DNA of 64,000 nucleotides from Andalucia godoyi. Its lineage: Eukaryota > Discoba > Jakobea > Jakobida > Andaluciidae. The number at the start of each line of letters is the position of its first letter. Positions within the stretch are counted from its first letter, which is position 1. The stretch is from assembly GCA_009859145.1 (NCBI GenBank), contig VRVR01000020.1, forward strand, positions 296,452 through 360,451, read 5' to 3'. Below are positions 9,293 through 21,700 of this stretch, one piece after another. A program made the position numbers and the translations under genes. The notes below the pieces were generated by a model. That model was given only the letters and a program-made list of their open reading frames with translations. It ran no database searches and was not told where the DNA came from.

Positions 9293-11073
9293 TTGTTCTC
9301 ACGCGCTGCCATATGTACACGCAACGGTCGTTTCGCAAGATGTATCACATACAACAAATCCAGTGACCCTGCGTGACGCGTCGGCGACGGAGCCTTTGGG
9401 AGTGCAGAGAAGAACAGAATGTGTGTCTCGGCGCCGAATCGAGCTGACTCTGTCGAACATCAAAATACGCAACAACAAAAAAACCCACTTCCTCTTCTCT
9501 AAACAGTACAAGAAAAGGATGCTGTGGGGCCGCACTCAACGCTGACTGGGGTGTCCTTTTTTCCTTGAATGGTTGACCAAAGAATGCCCGAGATTCCAGC
9601 ATCCCCCCAAGTAAAATGAACGGGCACGGTACACGCGGAATGAACTTGATCCATCATTCTTGACTGCATTCCTCCCGTATGTGCCGGGAAAGGGGTCACG
9701 TCCTCGCAGGCATGTGCTTGCAGTGCTGCAGCTTCGTAAACTTGACCGTCGCCGTCATCCGTGCAGATGGTAGTCGGCACAAAACATTCCTGGAAAGTCT
9801 ATTGTGTTGCATCGCAGCAGACGCTTCAGATTGCAGCGGAGGTTTCCTGTCGTCTCGTCTTCGTTTTGCTGGCATCGGAGCCACCTCCCCGGGCTGTTGC
9901 TTCGTCTTTGCAGTGCACGAGGGGACGGAGGAATCACGAAGAAGAGGAGGAAAAAGGACACAATGATACAACCATTGGATACCCTTATGTTTACTTTATG
10001 TGTAACAGACAGATACCCCCTCCTTCCGGGGAGACACAAAGCCCCCCGTCTCCGGTGGTCCTGCTAGCGTGTCCGTCATTTTGCAGCAAAATACAACTCT
10101 CGGGCCCCCTCCACTTTCCGCTTTTGGGAGCCCTCTTTTTCCCCCCGAGTCGTCCAAGCATGCCTGTCCAGTGCCCCCCCTCTCCCCTCTCCCCCCTCTT
10201 GGCATGCTTGTGGAAAATCGAGACCCACGGCGGGAAGGGGAGAAAGAGAGAGGGAGAGAGAGAGAGAGAGAGAGAGAAGGGGGAGGCGATCGAACAACAA
10301 AAGGAGCCACACGGTCAAGCAGCTGTTTTCACGACACACCACCTCCACGCCTCTTCCACTTTGGAATTCTTACTTTGTCCGCTTCGACCAAAGGCGAGCA
10401 GCTGTCACACCTCTGCAGAAACGGTACCTAAGCGTAAAATTACATGTCTTTTCCCCAACTCTTCCTCCGAATTCGCACTTCTCCTCGCGTGTGTGTGACA
10501 ACGTTCGCTGATTCGTGACTGCTCGGGATGCACGCATTCCTGCCCGATTCAGATTTGCGCACGATAAAGCCGACTTGCCTTTTTGAACCAAAACCATGCA
10601 TTCTGCTCGGGCTCCGCAGCTCAAAAGAATACTTCTGCACGGACGTTCCAGTAAGGGTGCTCCATCCAAAGTTTCCATTTTGAACATCTCTCCGAACCTT
10701 CCTTTTTCAACATCGGAACAAATTTTCGACACGAGCAGAACAAAGAATCTGTGCAGACAGTGCTCCTGAATGGAGTAAAACCCCCCCACAAGCAAAAGCG
10801 GATGAAAGGACAAAGAAGGATAGGAAAAGAGAGCAATTCCGTGGTCGCTCCGCGATCGAGTCTGCGCACCACCAGCACCTTTTGACTGTTATCGCCGTAC
10901 GTCGTGCGTCCTCGAGAGGAGGGGCATTTTTGGGTGTTTGCAGTACGACTCCGGGGGATCGCCAACGGGATCTCGAGACTGCAAACAACAATTCTTTGCT
11001 GCATTTGCTTGTCCGAGCGAGCCAGGCACACAAAGAGAGAAAAAAAAAAGGGAAAAAGGAAAAAAAAAAGATG
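9293..11073. other. 1.8-kb spacer, no confident gene
   Basis: It lies upstream of the Zn2Cys6 gene and downstream of SNF8, both on the minus strand. Two minus-strand open frames look mildly protein-like: about 10370-10681 from an internal ATG (about 104 codons), and 9499-9780, which lacks an ATG start. Neither resembles a known family nor has a convincing GTATGY splice partner. A (GA)n run occupies 10241-10277, and C-rich runs near 10170-10200 flank it. Confidence 0.35.
10241..10277. repeat. (GA)n microsatellite
   Basis: Nearly pure GA dinucleotide run in noncoding sequence between SNF8 and the Zn2Cys6 gene. Confidence 0.9.
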
Positions 11074-11795
11074 CTACCCTTCGAGCGACATGCAGGGAAA
11101 CCAATAGCTCTCGTCGACAGCATCCACCCAACATATGCCCTCGATCATCATGCGTTCAACGGCAGCAGCAGTGCGGATGTCTGACCAACCAAGACTGGTT
11201 CGCAAATCCTCCTTTCTCACAGATCCCAGTCGCTCCTGGGCAGCCGCAAGCACGTCCACGCAGTCTCGGTTCAGTTCGACAGGAATGCTTTGGACATACT
11301 GTCTGTCTTGGATCACCACAATGTCATAGCCGTCGCCCAGCACCTTCAGCTTCTTGATTGAGCGCATGACGTCATCTGCAGACACCAGTGCTGCTCGTTT
11401 CCCTCGTTTTTTCTTGAGCAGCTCCAGCAGCTCTGTGATTTCCATCAATCCACCATTTCGAGGCCGTGTAGCAATGCACACCGCCACAATCTGCACTCCA
11501 AGTTCATAGTAAAACGAACCCAAACCGAGCATTTCTGCCCAGAAGCCCTTCTTGGACGCTAGTGGATCCACTCCGATTGTCGTGCACATCTTTTGGAAAT
11601 GATACCGAAGCTGCGGGTCATTGTTGATCTCCGATCGATGCTTCGTCGAGAATTCCTCCAATTTGGACCGAAACGTCTCGAGAACCTCCCGAGCCTGGGA
11701 GATTTGATACTGTGTTACTTCTCCACCCTTTTCCCGAAACCGAGCACTTGTCTCCGCATTCTTCTTTAGTCCAGCCACACCAACTCCCCGTCGCA

Positions 11796-11796
<1 letters not shown>
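11074..11796 (-). CDS. SNF8: ESCRT-II subunit SNF8 / VPS22 / EAP30
   Basis: A 240-residue protein colinear with human SNF8 (258 residues). The start MRRGVGVAGLKK matches the conserved basic N-terminus. The block MCTTIGVDPLASKKGFWAEM (about 75-94) and FYYELGVQI are near-identical family signatures. Two winged-helix domains follow, ending at about residue 235 (GICWVDAVDESYWFP). ESCRT-II recruits ESCRT-III to endosomes for multivesicular body sorting of ubiquitinated cargo. The start is at 11794-11796. The open frame continues upstream only because a CT/GA repeat lacks stops and would encode Arg-Glu dipeptides absent from the family. It is divergent from the spliced WD40 gene. Confidence 0.95.

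Positions 11797-11798
<2 letters not shown>

Positions 11799-11854
<56 letters not shown>
11799..11854. repeat. (CT)n microsatellite abutting the SNF8 start codon
   Basis: About 28 CT units; on the minus strand (GA)n ends 2 nt before the SNF8 ATG. It therefore forms the immediate 5' leader of that mRNA, or lies in the shared divergent promoter. Confidence 0.9.
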
Positions 11855-11858
<4 letters not shown>

Positions 11859-12194
11859 TTTCTTTTTCTTTTTCGCTTCCTCTCTTGCCAATCTTCGTTT
11901 CCTTGCGACCTTTTTTCATTTCCCAAAACACACTTAACCAACTATTTGCCAATGGGCCAAAACAAAAACGGACGATCCGATAAACAGATAGTAGCAGCAT
12001 CACGTGAGTCAACCGTCTTCCGAAGAAGCCACCAAAAGTCCAAACTGTCACACACGTTTTTTCCAAGGTTTTTAAAAGTCATCTGCTCGTTTTTTTCCTT
12101 CTTGCATTCGTTCTGTATATATGCATTTTATAAAAATTATAGACTCCATTTTCCTAATTCCCCACAGGAGGAGGTGAAGCAGAAACAGGAGAAA

Positions 12195-13708
12195 ATGGAT
12201 AGTTCTGAAGTTGCTGTGGACAGTGCCGATATGACCCAAGAGTCCAACGATGTAGCATTTGAAGTATGTTCTTCTTCTTCTTTTTTCCCTTGGCTCTTCT
12301 CGTTTTTTAACGTTTATTTAAGGTTTAAAAACTGTTGTTTTCCTGTTTCTTCTTCCAAGTCGTCCGTTGTCTCCTAGTATATGTCTATTTGTGTCATTGA
12401 ACTCTGTTTTCCAATAATGCCTGTAAGGGGGAGAGTGAATGACTGACTGACTGTGAGATTGTGCGAGTGTGTATTCGATAATTGCTCATTTCTTCTTCTT
12501 CTTTTCTTTTGACAGTTCAATGATTGTGTTTGCGTATATATGGGTGCACTGGATGCTGTGAATTCCCTCTGCATTGTTGGAAATCTGTTTTATGCAGGCT
12601 CCTTTGATGGATCCATTCATGCATATGACTTGGAGGTATGCACTCTATTCCCGTCTCGCCCGCTTTTCCGTCGCCCCTCCCATTTTGCAGTTTTCCTTCC
12701 TCTTCCCTCTTCCCTCTTCCCTCTTCCCTCTTCCCTCTTCCCTCTTTTCTATTTTTTTCTCTTCTTCCACGGTTCTTTCTAATCAGCAACGGTTTCTTTG
12801 CATAATATCAGTCGGGTTCTCTGGTGCTGAATCTCAAGGGTCACACAGCAAGCGTATGCTGTTTGGCAGAGCGCGGGGGAATGTTGTTCAGTGCTTCCGA
12901 CGATGCAACCATCCGAGTCTGGAGTGTGTATTCTGCAGAATGCACGCAGGTACTGACGACGCACAAGTCTGCGGTGACTGCGATGGTTCTCACGGATCGA
13001 CATTTGATATCCGGGGATCGGGACCATGAAGTACACATTCACGACATCTCAAAAGCGCCATTTCCGTTCGTGAAGAAGGTGGACAATGCACATCTCTCGC
13101 AAATATCTGCGATTTATGCCCTTAGTGCGCACGGAGATATTCTGACGGGATCGTATGACCGACTTGTGAAGAGAATCAATTGGAATTCGGGAGCCATGGT
13201 TTCTGCATATGTCAGCGGCAAGTCAAAGTTTGGTCCGGGCCATACGATCCGCTGCGTTGTCGCTGATGAAAATTCAAAGAGAATATTTGTGGGTTCATCG
13301 GATGCAAGAATACGAGTGTACAATTTGGAGACTGCAGACTGCGTGTTGGAAATGAAGACGGACTCGAGCGTGTTTTGTCTCGCGTTCTGGAAAGGCCAGT
13401 TGTATGCTGGATGCGAAGACGGATCCGTCCGACAGTATTCGGCGGAGAAAGGTACACTCGATTACACGTTCAAAGGGCATACCGACAGTGTGACGTCGCT
13501 ATGTCTCAGCGAAGACGGGCTGCTGGTTACGGGGTCGTATGATCGGTCCGTACGCTGCTGGGACCTGAACGGAACGCTCAGATTCTTGCAGATTATGGAA
13601 GAGAAGAAGGCGGAAGAGGAACGAATGAGACGCGAAAGAGAGGCCGAGGCCTCGCGATTGTCTATGGAATCTGCAGCGTCGAAGAAGTCAAAGAAGAAGA
13701 AGAAATAG
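12195..13708 (+). CDS. WD40-repeat protein with basic coiled-coil tail (three exons)
   Basis: Exons 12195-12263, 12516-12635 and 12812-13708, all in phase 0. The introns are 252 and 176 nt, start GTATGT and GTATGC, and end GACAG and ATCAG. The product is 361 residues. About six or seven WD40 blades are visible from residue 28 to 315, for example ATIRVWSVYSAECTQ, RVYNLETADCV and RSVRCWDLNG. The last 45 residues form a charged helix (EEKKAEEERMRREREAEASR) and end in a Lys-rich tail. No specific family is recognised; the propeller is generic and the partner is unknown. The second intron carries a TCTTCCC repeat. The basic tail could be a nuclear or nucleolar signal, which is inference. Confidence 0.8.
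12699..12745. repeat. (TCTTCCC)n heptamer repeat inside an intron
   Basis: Tandem pyrimidine heptamers within the second intron of the WD40 gene. They may act as an extended polypyrimidine tract upstream of the acceptor at 12811. Confidence 0.8.
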
Positions 13709-14610
13709 TAGTAGGCAGCAGCAGCAGTAGTAGTAGTAGTAGTAATAGATGGCAGTACCCATCGCCTACATTATACACTGAACATGCGTATCTACGAATA
13801 GACATGCGTATTCAATCCTGCATCCCGTTGCCGGGAAGGGGATAGGCCCCAACACGCCTCACGGCGCTCTTCAGATAAATGTTCCGCGCTCCGCCCTCCG
13901 TTCCAATCTCGATCAATCTGTGAGCTACACGCGGGACATGCAAACACTTTGCTGCTTCCGCCTAGACGTGCATGGATCTCACCGCAGCACCCGCGCGTTT
14001 TGGACGTGCACTCCTCCGTCACTTTCTCAGGGTGACACGGTGTTCCTGAGAAGGGTGCATTTTGATCTAGCAGCAGGCGTAGTGACACGTGGTCTCTTAG
14101 TAGGTCTGCGGGACCTAGGAGGCCCTGTATCGGGCGGCGTAGGCGTAGGCGAATGCGTCATCCCAGCGCACCCACGCCCGTATTTGAATTAAAAACGTGA
14201 AACCAAAAAACCAAACCAACGAATGATCGAATAGATGGCTACGGATGCTGCGTTAAAGAGTGTCGAAAATGCGGAGCCTGTGTCACCGGCTGAATTCTGG
14301 CCGAGCGTGCGTAAGCACGAATTCCCTGTGAAACAAACGTGCTGGTGTCGGCCAGTATTGACCGTGTCTGTTTATGCATACTTCCTTCCGTATGCATGAC
14401 AATGGCGGGTTATTATTCACCGGCAGCTGCAGTTTGAATCGAGCTGCTGTACAACGTAAATACATTGCTTTCTGCCGAAATGCCAATGGAAAGGTCATTG
14501 CGACAGCCGTTCTTTTGAGAAGAATGCGACGGCGCACGAATAGACTGTTCGGTCGTTAGACGCATTGCATTTAATTCGCTCAGCCCATCTCACACACACG
14601 CGTCTTCAAC
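13709..14610. other. 0.9-kb spacer with a weak small-gene candidate
   Basis: It begins with CAG/AGT triplets (13716-13748). Nothing is recognised in 13750-14230. At 14234 an ATG opens 54 codons (MATDAALKSVENAEPV start). A GTATGC donor at 14390 and a GACAG acceptor at 14505 would give a 116-nt intron and a 63-residue product ending at 14543. The intron fits local rules but the protein matches nothing I know. COX19 follows at 14611, so this stretch also contains its promoter. Confidence 0.3.
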
Positions 14611-15090
14611 ATGAACTTTGGAGATCGCATATCAATTGTTCCCCCGCGGCCTCCAGAGAAGGGATCGTTTCCGTTGGATCATCTGGGCGAATGCAAGGTT
14701 CTCGTGGACAGGGTGCTGGCGTGCATGAGAAAACACGAGCAGCAGTCCAGATTCTGTCGACTGGAATTCCGAGACTACCTGCAATGTCGCATGGACAAGG
14801 GACTGATGCAAAAAGAGGACTTTTCAAAGTTGGATCTGGATGATCCCAACAAATACAAAGTATGCTAGTGTTTCAATTTGTCATCTTTTGATTGGTCTGC
14901 TCCCTTTTGCTTGCTTTTCAATGCATTCTTTACAATGACTTACTTGCATCTTCTGCATCACCACTCCTTGTCCTGTCTTGCCGTACAGAATGTAGAACTG
15001 GGCGACAAGGAAAAGAAGGAAGAAGACGGGTTCGTTGCCGGAGTATCACGACGAAATCGCAAGCTGGTTCCAGAGACGGACTCGTCATGA
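14611..15090 (+). CDS. COX19: Cytochrome c oxidase assembly factor COX19 (two exons)
   Basis: Exons 14611-14859 and 14989-15090, phase 0, with a 129-nt intron from GTATGC to TACAG. The 116-residue product has the twin CX9C motif of the CHCH fold: Cys28/Cys38 and Cys49/Cys59. It also has the family hallmarks PRPPEKGSFPLDHLGEC and CRMDKGLMQKEDF. COX19 is an intermembrane-space protein imported by the Mia40 relay. It works with COX11 in copper delivery to cytochrome c oxidase. Exon 2 adds a charged tail of about 33 residues. There is no presequence, as expected for Mia40 substrates. The next gene is tail-to-tail, 100 nt away. Confidence 0.93.
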
Positions 15091-15191
15091 ATCCACCATC
15101 TCAGGTGCTTACCGGTACGTAGACACGCCTGCTGCAGCGCTGTACAGTAATGTAAAAGACACCAAAAGCAAACGGGGATGTGTCAAGGGGA

Positions 15192-15593
15192 TTACATAAA
15201 GTACATTGGGCTTGCCATATCGTTTGAACTCTCCGAAGTGGCAGCAATCACAACGACAGTCTTCTTGCCTTCGACTGTGGTGTCTTGGCCGAGATCTCCT
15301 GCGGTTTGCCAGACCTGCTTGTCGAATGCTGCTTCCGGTTCCGTATCCTGCGTCTTGGGAAGCACCGTTCTGGAAGCGGTGCTCGACGAATTGCCCATGT
15401 ACAGCTCTGGAGGATGGTGGTCTTTGTGCATAGGTGTCCGCTCAAAAGGATGCCCTCGCGGCCGCTGGAGCGGTGCATCGCGCTCCGGAACTGCATTCGT
15501 GCGAATGGCAGCCAGCCGTCGCCCAGATTGCATTGTGCGAATGACGTGCGTGAACTTGCGAACAAAATGACGATTCACACTGGGCCTCATCAT
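15192..15593 (-). CDS. Hypothetical protein, possibly mitochondrial
   Basis: A 133-residue open frame starting with tandem ATG codons. The N-terminal 45 residues are rich in Arg and His, lack Asp and contain one Glu (MMRPSVNRHFVRKFTHVIR start). This suggests a mitochondrial targeting peptide, although that is a weak inference. The remainder is hydrophilic with no recognised domain and ends in MASPMYFM. It is convergent with COX19 with a 100-nt gap, the normal gene spacing here, which favours a real gene. No splice sites are evident. Function unknown. Confidence 0.45.
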   Translation of the reverse strand: MMRPSVNRHFVRKFTHVIRTMQSGRRLAAIRTNAVPERDAPLQRPRGHPFERTPMHKDHHPPELYMGNSSSTASRTVLPKTQDTEPEAAFDKQVWQTAGDLGQDTTVEGKKTVVVIAATSESSNDMASPMYFM

Positions 15594-16356
15594 TGCTCCT
15601 TCCCCTCTTCTTCTTCTTCTTTTTTGTCTTCTACTACTACAACTACTACAAGAACAACTTCTTCTTCTGGTTTGTCAAAATGAACAAAAGCGGATCCCAA
15701 AAGAATCAGTTGTGCCTTTCTGTTATGCCCGCCGTGTGTTAAAAATAAATGAAGGAAAGCGATCCAGGATACAACTTGACTTGCATTTGAGAGAGCACTG
15801 TACGTGCCTGTTTGGTTTCCCCCTGTCGAACTCCCTTCTCAAGGACTTTATGATTCGCCTGTGAAGCAGCTGAAAGGCTTCTGCGCAGGGGCTCGAGGCT
15901 GACGCTCGGTTTCAGCAGAGCTGACTTCGGGGTCTCCAGACCGCTGACGAGCACGTGCGCCTTTGACTGGGCAGCCGAACGATAGCCGTCCTTACTCCAG
16001 AATTCCTGGCGCCCAGCTTCTCTCCGCCAGTCTCGATGGTGTGCCGGGACCGCTACCGAGTCTACCGTGTCCTGCAAGAATGGGACAAGACTTTGGGATG
16101 GGCGTGCACGAAATATCGAGAGTCTCCGTATTCCAAACGAGGGTCATCAGACCGCGAGCGTCAGCTAACTGTAGTCGGGACCCTGGAGAAAAGTTTCAAA
16201 CCCGGTTTTCGCACTCTGTTTATATTCGTTTTGGTTGTTGCGACTCCAACGCAAAACAAAGGACGCGTCGATTCTGAGAAGAGGCCTCCGTACACAAGCG
16301 ACGGATTTTACATTACCTTGACGTGGCTAGAGAGATACTGTATTCCTTCGCAGAAA
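15594..16356. other. Spacer upstream of bL25m, uncertain minus-strand frame
   Basis: A minus-strand frame at 15739-16071 has no ATG. It could be reached only through a three-codon first exon at 16147-16139 with a GTTTGG donor and a TTGCAG acceptor at 16072. That 67-nt intron is shorter than any confirmed one here. The plus strand is also open in frame with bL25m from 16036, without resemblance to a known protein. I leave the region unassigned. A TTC/TTCTAC-rich patch lies at 15605-15670. Confidence 0.3.
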
Positions 16357-16722
16357 ATGACGAGTCTTGTTCGCCGATCTGTGATGCGACTGTTCTCAAG
16401 CACACCGGCCGCAGCCGAGTCGCCGTCGATCCTGACACTGACTGCACAGATCCGAGATGCCTCCGGGTCTCGGGCAGCCCGAAAACTCCGAGCAACAGGC
16501 CGTGTTCCGGGAATTGTGTTTGGCGGACCCGACGGAAAGCCCGCGGCGCTCATCTCGCTGTCGGAAGATGAAGTGGAGCACAAGCTTGCTGCATCTCCGT
16601 GGGCCAATCCACAAGCCACTCTGCGGATTGAAGGCCAGGCGGACCAAACGGTTGGTGTCCACCAGATCATCCGACATCCTGTTTCAAGAAAGCTCGCGTC
16701 TCTCAATCTCCTTCGAGAGTAG
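16357..16722 (+). CDS. Mitochondrial large-subunit ribosomal protein bL25
   Basis: A 121-residue protein with a short basic, hydroxylated N-terminus (MTSLVRRSVMRLFSS), typical of a mitochondrial presequence. It is followed by one bL25 RNA-binding domain. Visible signatures are RDASGSRAARKLRATGRVPG (the conserved R-x3-R-x2-G-x-VPG loop), FGG, and near the end VGVHQIIRHPVSRKLASLNL, matching the family block around V-QRHP-G-L-H-D. bL25 binds 5S rRNA in bacteria and occupies the central protuberance region. No C-terminal CTC-type domain is present. The ATG at 16357 is chosen because the presequence starts there; the frame stays open upstream without conserved sequence. Confidence 0.8.
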   Translation: MTSLVRRSVMRLFSSTPAAAESPSILTLTAQIRDASGSRAARKLRATGRVPGIVFGGPDGKPAALISLSEDEVEHKLAASPWANPQATLRIEGQADQTVGVHQIIRHPVSRKLASLNLLRE

Positions 16723-16752
16723 TGCTGCACTCGTGTTCATATCCATCTCATG

Positions 16753-16766
16753 CCCCCCCCCCCCCC
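16753..16766. repeat. Poly-C run
   Basis: Fourteen consecutive C residues in the 3' region between the convergent bL25m and RAB14 genes. On the minus strand this is a G-run. Confidence 0.85.
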
Positions 16767-16971
16767 CACCCTCACATCAATTGAAAAGAAAAAAGCTGAA
16801 GAAAAAAAACCAAGAATAGTAAATGGCGAACAAGAAATATGCACCATACATGCATACAGCCCATTGCAAACTGGGGGATGGTCTTTATAATAAGAAAGAA
16901 TGAAATACGACATGGGCAGTCTGCGCCGCGCGAGGGGTGACATCCAGCATTTCATTTCCTCTGTTTCATCA

Positions 16972-18063
<1,092 letters not shown>

Positions 18064-18082
18064 TTACAATTGATAACGAGAG

Positions 18083-18100
18083 GGTGTGTGTATATGTATA

Positions 18101-18163
<63 letters not shown>
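18083..18163. repeat. Compound (GT)n(GA)n microsatellite
   Basis: Alternating GT/AT units followed by about 21 GA units, upstream of the RAB14 start codon. Confidence 0.92.
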
Positions 18164-18167
<4 letters not shown>

Positions 18168-18460
18168 AGAGAACAAAAAGCAAAGGATTAAAATATATAA
18201 AAAGAAAGGTCCAAATCAAATCAAAACAAAACAAAACAAACCAAGCAAAAAGTACTGGACGACGGCACTTTTTCCCCTGGAATAATAATGTAACAACTGG
18301 AGAAACCCCTCCAATAGGAAGAAGGATTTCCACGACGATTCGAGAAGACGAGAACAGAAGTGGATTCTTTAGTCAGCGGCCAAGGATCGGTGTGGGATGG
18401 CATCACGTGATGCAAGCGTATGAAATCCAGTCTCTAAAAAACAGTTCAGAAATGTGTTTT

Positions 18461-18462
<2 letters not shown>

Positions 18463-18509
<47 letters not shown>

Positions 18510-18510
18510 G
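18463..18510. repeat. (GTT)16 trinucleotide repeat
   Basis: Sixteen perfect GTT units, about 265 bp upstream of the SEC16 start codon. Confidence 0.95.
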
Positions 18511-18775
18511 CTTTTCGTTTTGTTTGACAATTGTATTTTCCCTTTTATTTTATCGTTTCGTTTCTCTATCTTCTCTGTCGTTGTTCCACTCGGTGTGTTT
18601 TATTACTTGAATTGACGGTCCGTCTCCCAACGAGCGATTCACGGTCCGCATCGACTCCAGGGTTGATTGTTAACAGTGAGAGGAGAAGGAGAAGGAGACA
18701 GAGGAAGCCAATCAAATCGTAGTATAGTAGTAATAGTAGAAATAGAAGCCGAACAAAGACGGCGAGAAATAGTGA

Positions 18776-21700
18776 ATGTCTGTGCCTGACGACGTGTCGT
18801 TTTTTGATTCTCTGCCTTCGGGAACCGAGTCGGATCCGGATGCTGCGTTCTTTTCACAATTGAGCGGTGCTGACGAAGGGGCAGTGCATGACGGTCACTC
18901 CGCTGGCTACTCATCGACGTCTACTTACTCGGACACTGCTTCTTCTGTGGCCCGTCGGAATCCTGGGTCGTATCAGCAGTCGACTGCGATACTTGATCCT
19001 TCCCCGCTACCACCATCATCGACAACATCATCGACAGCTTCAGCAGCACCCTCATGGATGCCTCCGACGGCCAGCACCTCACACGTTCATCCTTTGCATT
19101 CGTCTGTTTCCCAAGAGTCTTTCGAGCACAGTGCAGGTACGCCACCACAGAATGATCCGACAGTGACATTCAGTGGCCGACCGCAAGATGGGATCACTGC
19201 CATGAACCTCATGATGATGGAAGACTCGTTTGCGTCGTCGCATCCACCGCAGGCGACGACTCCTGCCTCGCATGTGCATTCCGAACCGTCGCTTCCCGAT
19301 GATGCGACTTCCGAGTATGCTTATTCATCAAGATTCAGCCATTCTTCAGGATCGTCAAGCACATCCACAGATAATGTGTCCACGTTCCAGGCGGCTCCGG
19401 ATCACCAAGGAGAGCCGCATGAACAAGGAGACTGGGCATGGGATCAGCATTCTGCTGGGGAAGGTGCAGATTTCTTTGACCATATAAGACCACCTTCAGA
19501 ACCATCGACATCGGCATCTTCTTTGGGCTCGACGGCAATGATGATGCAGCAGCACCCGCAACTCTTGGATCATGCCACCGTAACCGGGGCACCAACGCAG
19601 TCGCATGATACACCCCCGCACCAAGCGGTGGGCCCGATCACCGACGCTGCGTACTACGGTTCCCAGATACCACAGCCGCAATTCTCTCTCCAGGCAGGGT
19701 TTGTGAGCGTGGTCAACCCCCCGATGTTCTCCTCACAAGCTGCCGGAATCCCTCCAAACTCCGTAGCCTCCGCGAGACCGCCGCATGCACTCGACAATGG
19801 CTCACATCCACAGCCGGTGTTCCAGCCCCCGCAATTTGCCCCGCAGCATCCTTCGCTGCCATCCTGGCCGGCATCATCTTCCACTCCGGTGTATGCGCAA
19901 CCGCAAGCTACCGCGAGTGCCACCTCCAACGCTCTGCCGCCGATGCCGGAGCCACAGCTCTCTCACTCACATGCAGCCCAGCAAAACTCGCAGTTCCTTT
20001 ATCACGAACAAGGGGGATTTGGCACGCCATTGTCGCCACCAGCATCTGCCGGTGGTTTTCAGGAGATTTCATTGACGCAACAGTCGCCACCTGTTGGCGG
20101 ACCGCTCCCAAACAGAGTCCCATCAGGTAGTGCGGCACCTGTTGGGCAGTCCATGTTGTCGGTTTCTTCTGGGGCCTTCCACGCGGTTCCTGGACCCTAC
20201 CATCCGTCCTCGGTGCCAGTTCCACAGGCCGCTGTCCCGCCCAATATTGCCCCTTCTACGTTTGCTGCCGTGCCAATAGCGTCGCACGCGCAACCACCAC
20301 TACCACCACAGATATCCCACACAGGACCACCAAACCACCATCCTCTTCCTGCAAACCATCTTAGTTTTCCTACTGCTCAGCCAGTGCAGGCAAATTCCCA
20401 GTTCAGTTATGGCGATCAGGCCCATCCGGACGCTTCCGCGCTATCTCCTGGTTCTAAGGCCCGGTTGGAGATTGAAAATCAAAAGAGGACATTGGAACTG
20501 CAAATGGAAGAACTTCGTCGGAAAATGGAAGAGCTCAATGGAGGGGCTTTTGTGAATGGATCCCAGCAGCCGTCCCAGCTGGTTCACAATGGAGGGACCA
20601 CTGGATATGGTCCCAGCCATGGGCGTCCGCAGGGCCATGGACATGGGCGCACACCATCCTTCGGATCCGGACCAGTGTTCGGCGCCACAATGTCCACGTC
20701 ATCATCTTTCGCCAGTCTCCCGACGTACGACGGCGGTTTGCAGGGGTTTCGGCCTGGTATGCACCCCGGGCACCAGTCATCGTTTGGAGCAGTTTCCCAC
20801 CACTCTCTGATACCCTTCGAGATCGCCAATGACATTATGATCCCTCCGAAAGGTGCCCAGATACCCGTGGCTTCGTTTGGATTCGGTGGAAAGCTGGTTG
20901 TGACGTTCCCACGCAAGCAGCATCGCTTGAATGTCCTCAATCCGAATGCTCCGGCAGCAGAGAGCAGCTTGAAGCCCGGGTCTGTCGCAATCCATACAAT
21001 GTCTTCTCTGTTTCCCATCGACGACGACCACGCGTTTCCTGTGCAGTTTGGGAATGTTCAAGCTGTTCCGCAGCTCGTGCAGTACGTTCAACGTAAGATA
21101 TCTTTCGCCGCGGACGCAGACGAGCGGACACTCTGGTCGTTGTTGATGGTGGAATTGCAGGGGCTGGAAAACGAGCAAGTCCGTCTACAAGGCTACAAGG
21201 ACTTGTTGACAAGCTTGTCTTCCGCCACGCCATTGGAGAATTCATGTCATGTTGCCAAGGATCTTTCTGTTGATGCGGATTTTACGAGCATTGATCAGCT
21301 GCTGCTCGACGGAAAACGTGACGAGGCCGTGAAGCAAGCCGTGCGACAAAAGCAGTTTGCGTTGGCATTGATGCTGTCCTCTGTTATTGACAAGAAAACG
21401 TTCCACTCTGTGGCAGCACAGTACGTCAAGGAATCAATGGATGAAAAGTCTCCGCTTCGTACGCTATTGATGGTTATTTGCCAGAACATCTCTCAGACGC
21501 TGCTGGATAATTCAAGCGAGCATTCCGTTAGTTGGCAGCAAGAATGGGCGCATCATGTTTTGATGCTGATTTCCAATCCCGTGCATCACATGGAGAATTG
21601 GCTTGTGCAACTTGGTGACAAGCTCGCTCGCGACTACGGTCTTGTGGTCCCGTCTATACTCTGTTACATGTTCGCAGCCATTCCGATCGAATCACCATTT

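Noticed and set aside
10370-10813. Minus-strand frame of up to 147 codons between SNF8 and the Zn2Cys6 gene
   Set aside because: The first start is TTG; the internal ATG gives about 104 codons with no recognisable family or splice partner.
11797-12066. Longer SNF8 N-terminus with an Arg-Glu repeat
   Set aside because: It is translation of a GA microsatellite; the SNF8 family begins at MRRGVG.
15739-16147. Minus-strand gene of about 114 residues with a three-codon first exon
   Set aside because: It needs a 67-nt intron with a GTTTGG donor, shorter than any confirmed intron, and the product resembles nothing.
16036-16356. N-terminal extension of bL25m by about 107 residues
   Set aside because: No family member has it, and the ATG at 16357 starts a convincing mitochondrial presequence.
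18083-18163. Possible Z-DNA or telomere-like element
   Set aside because: It is an ordinary GT/GA compound microsatellite without telomeric hexamers.
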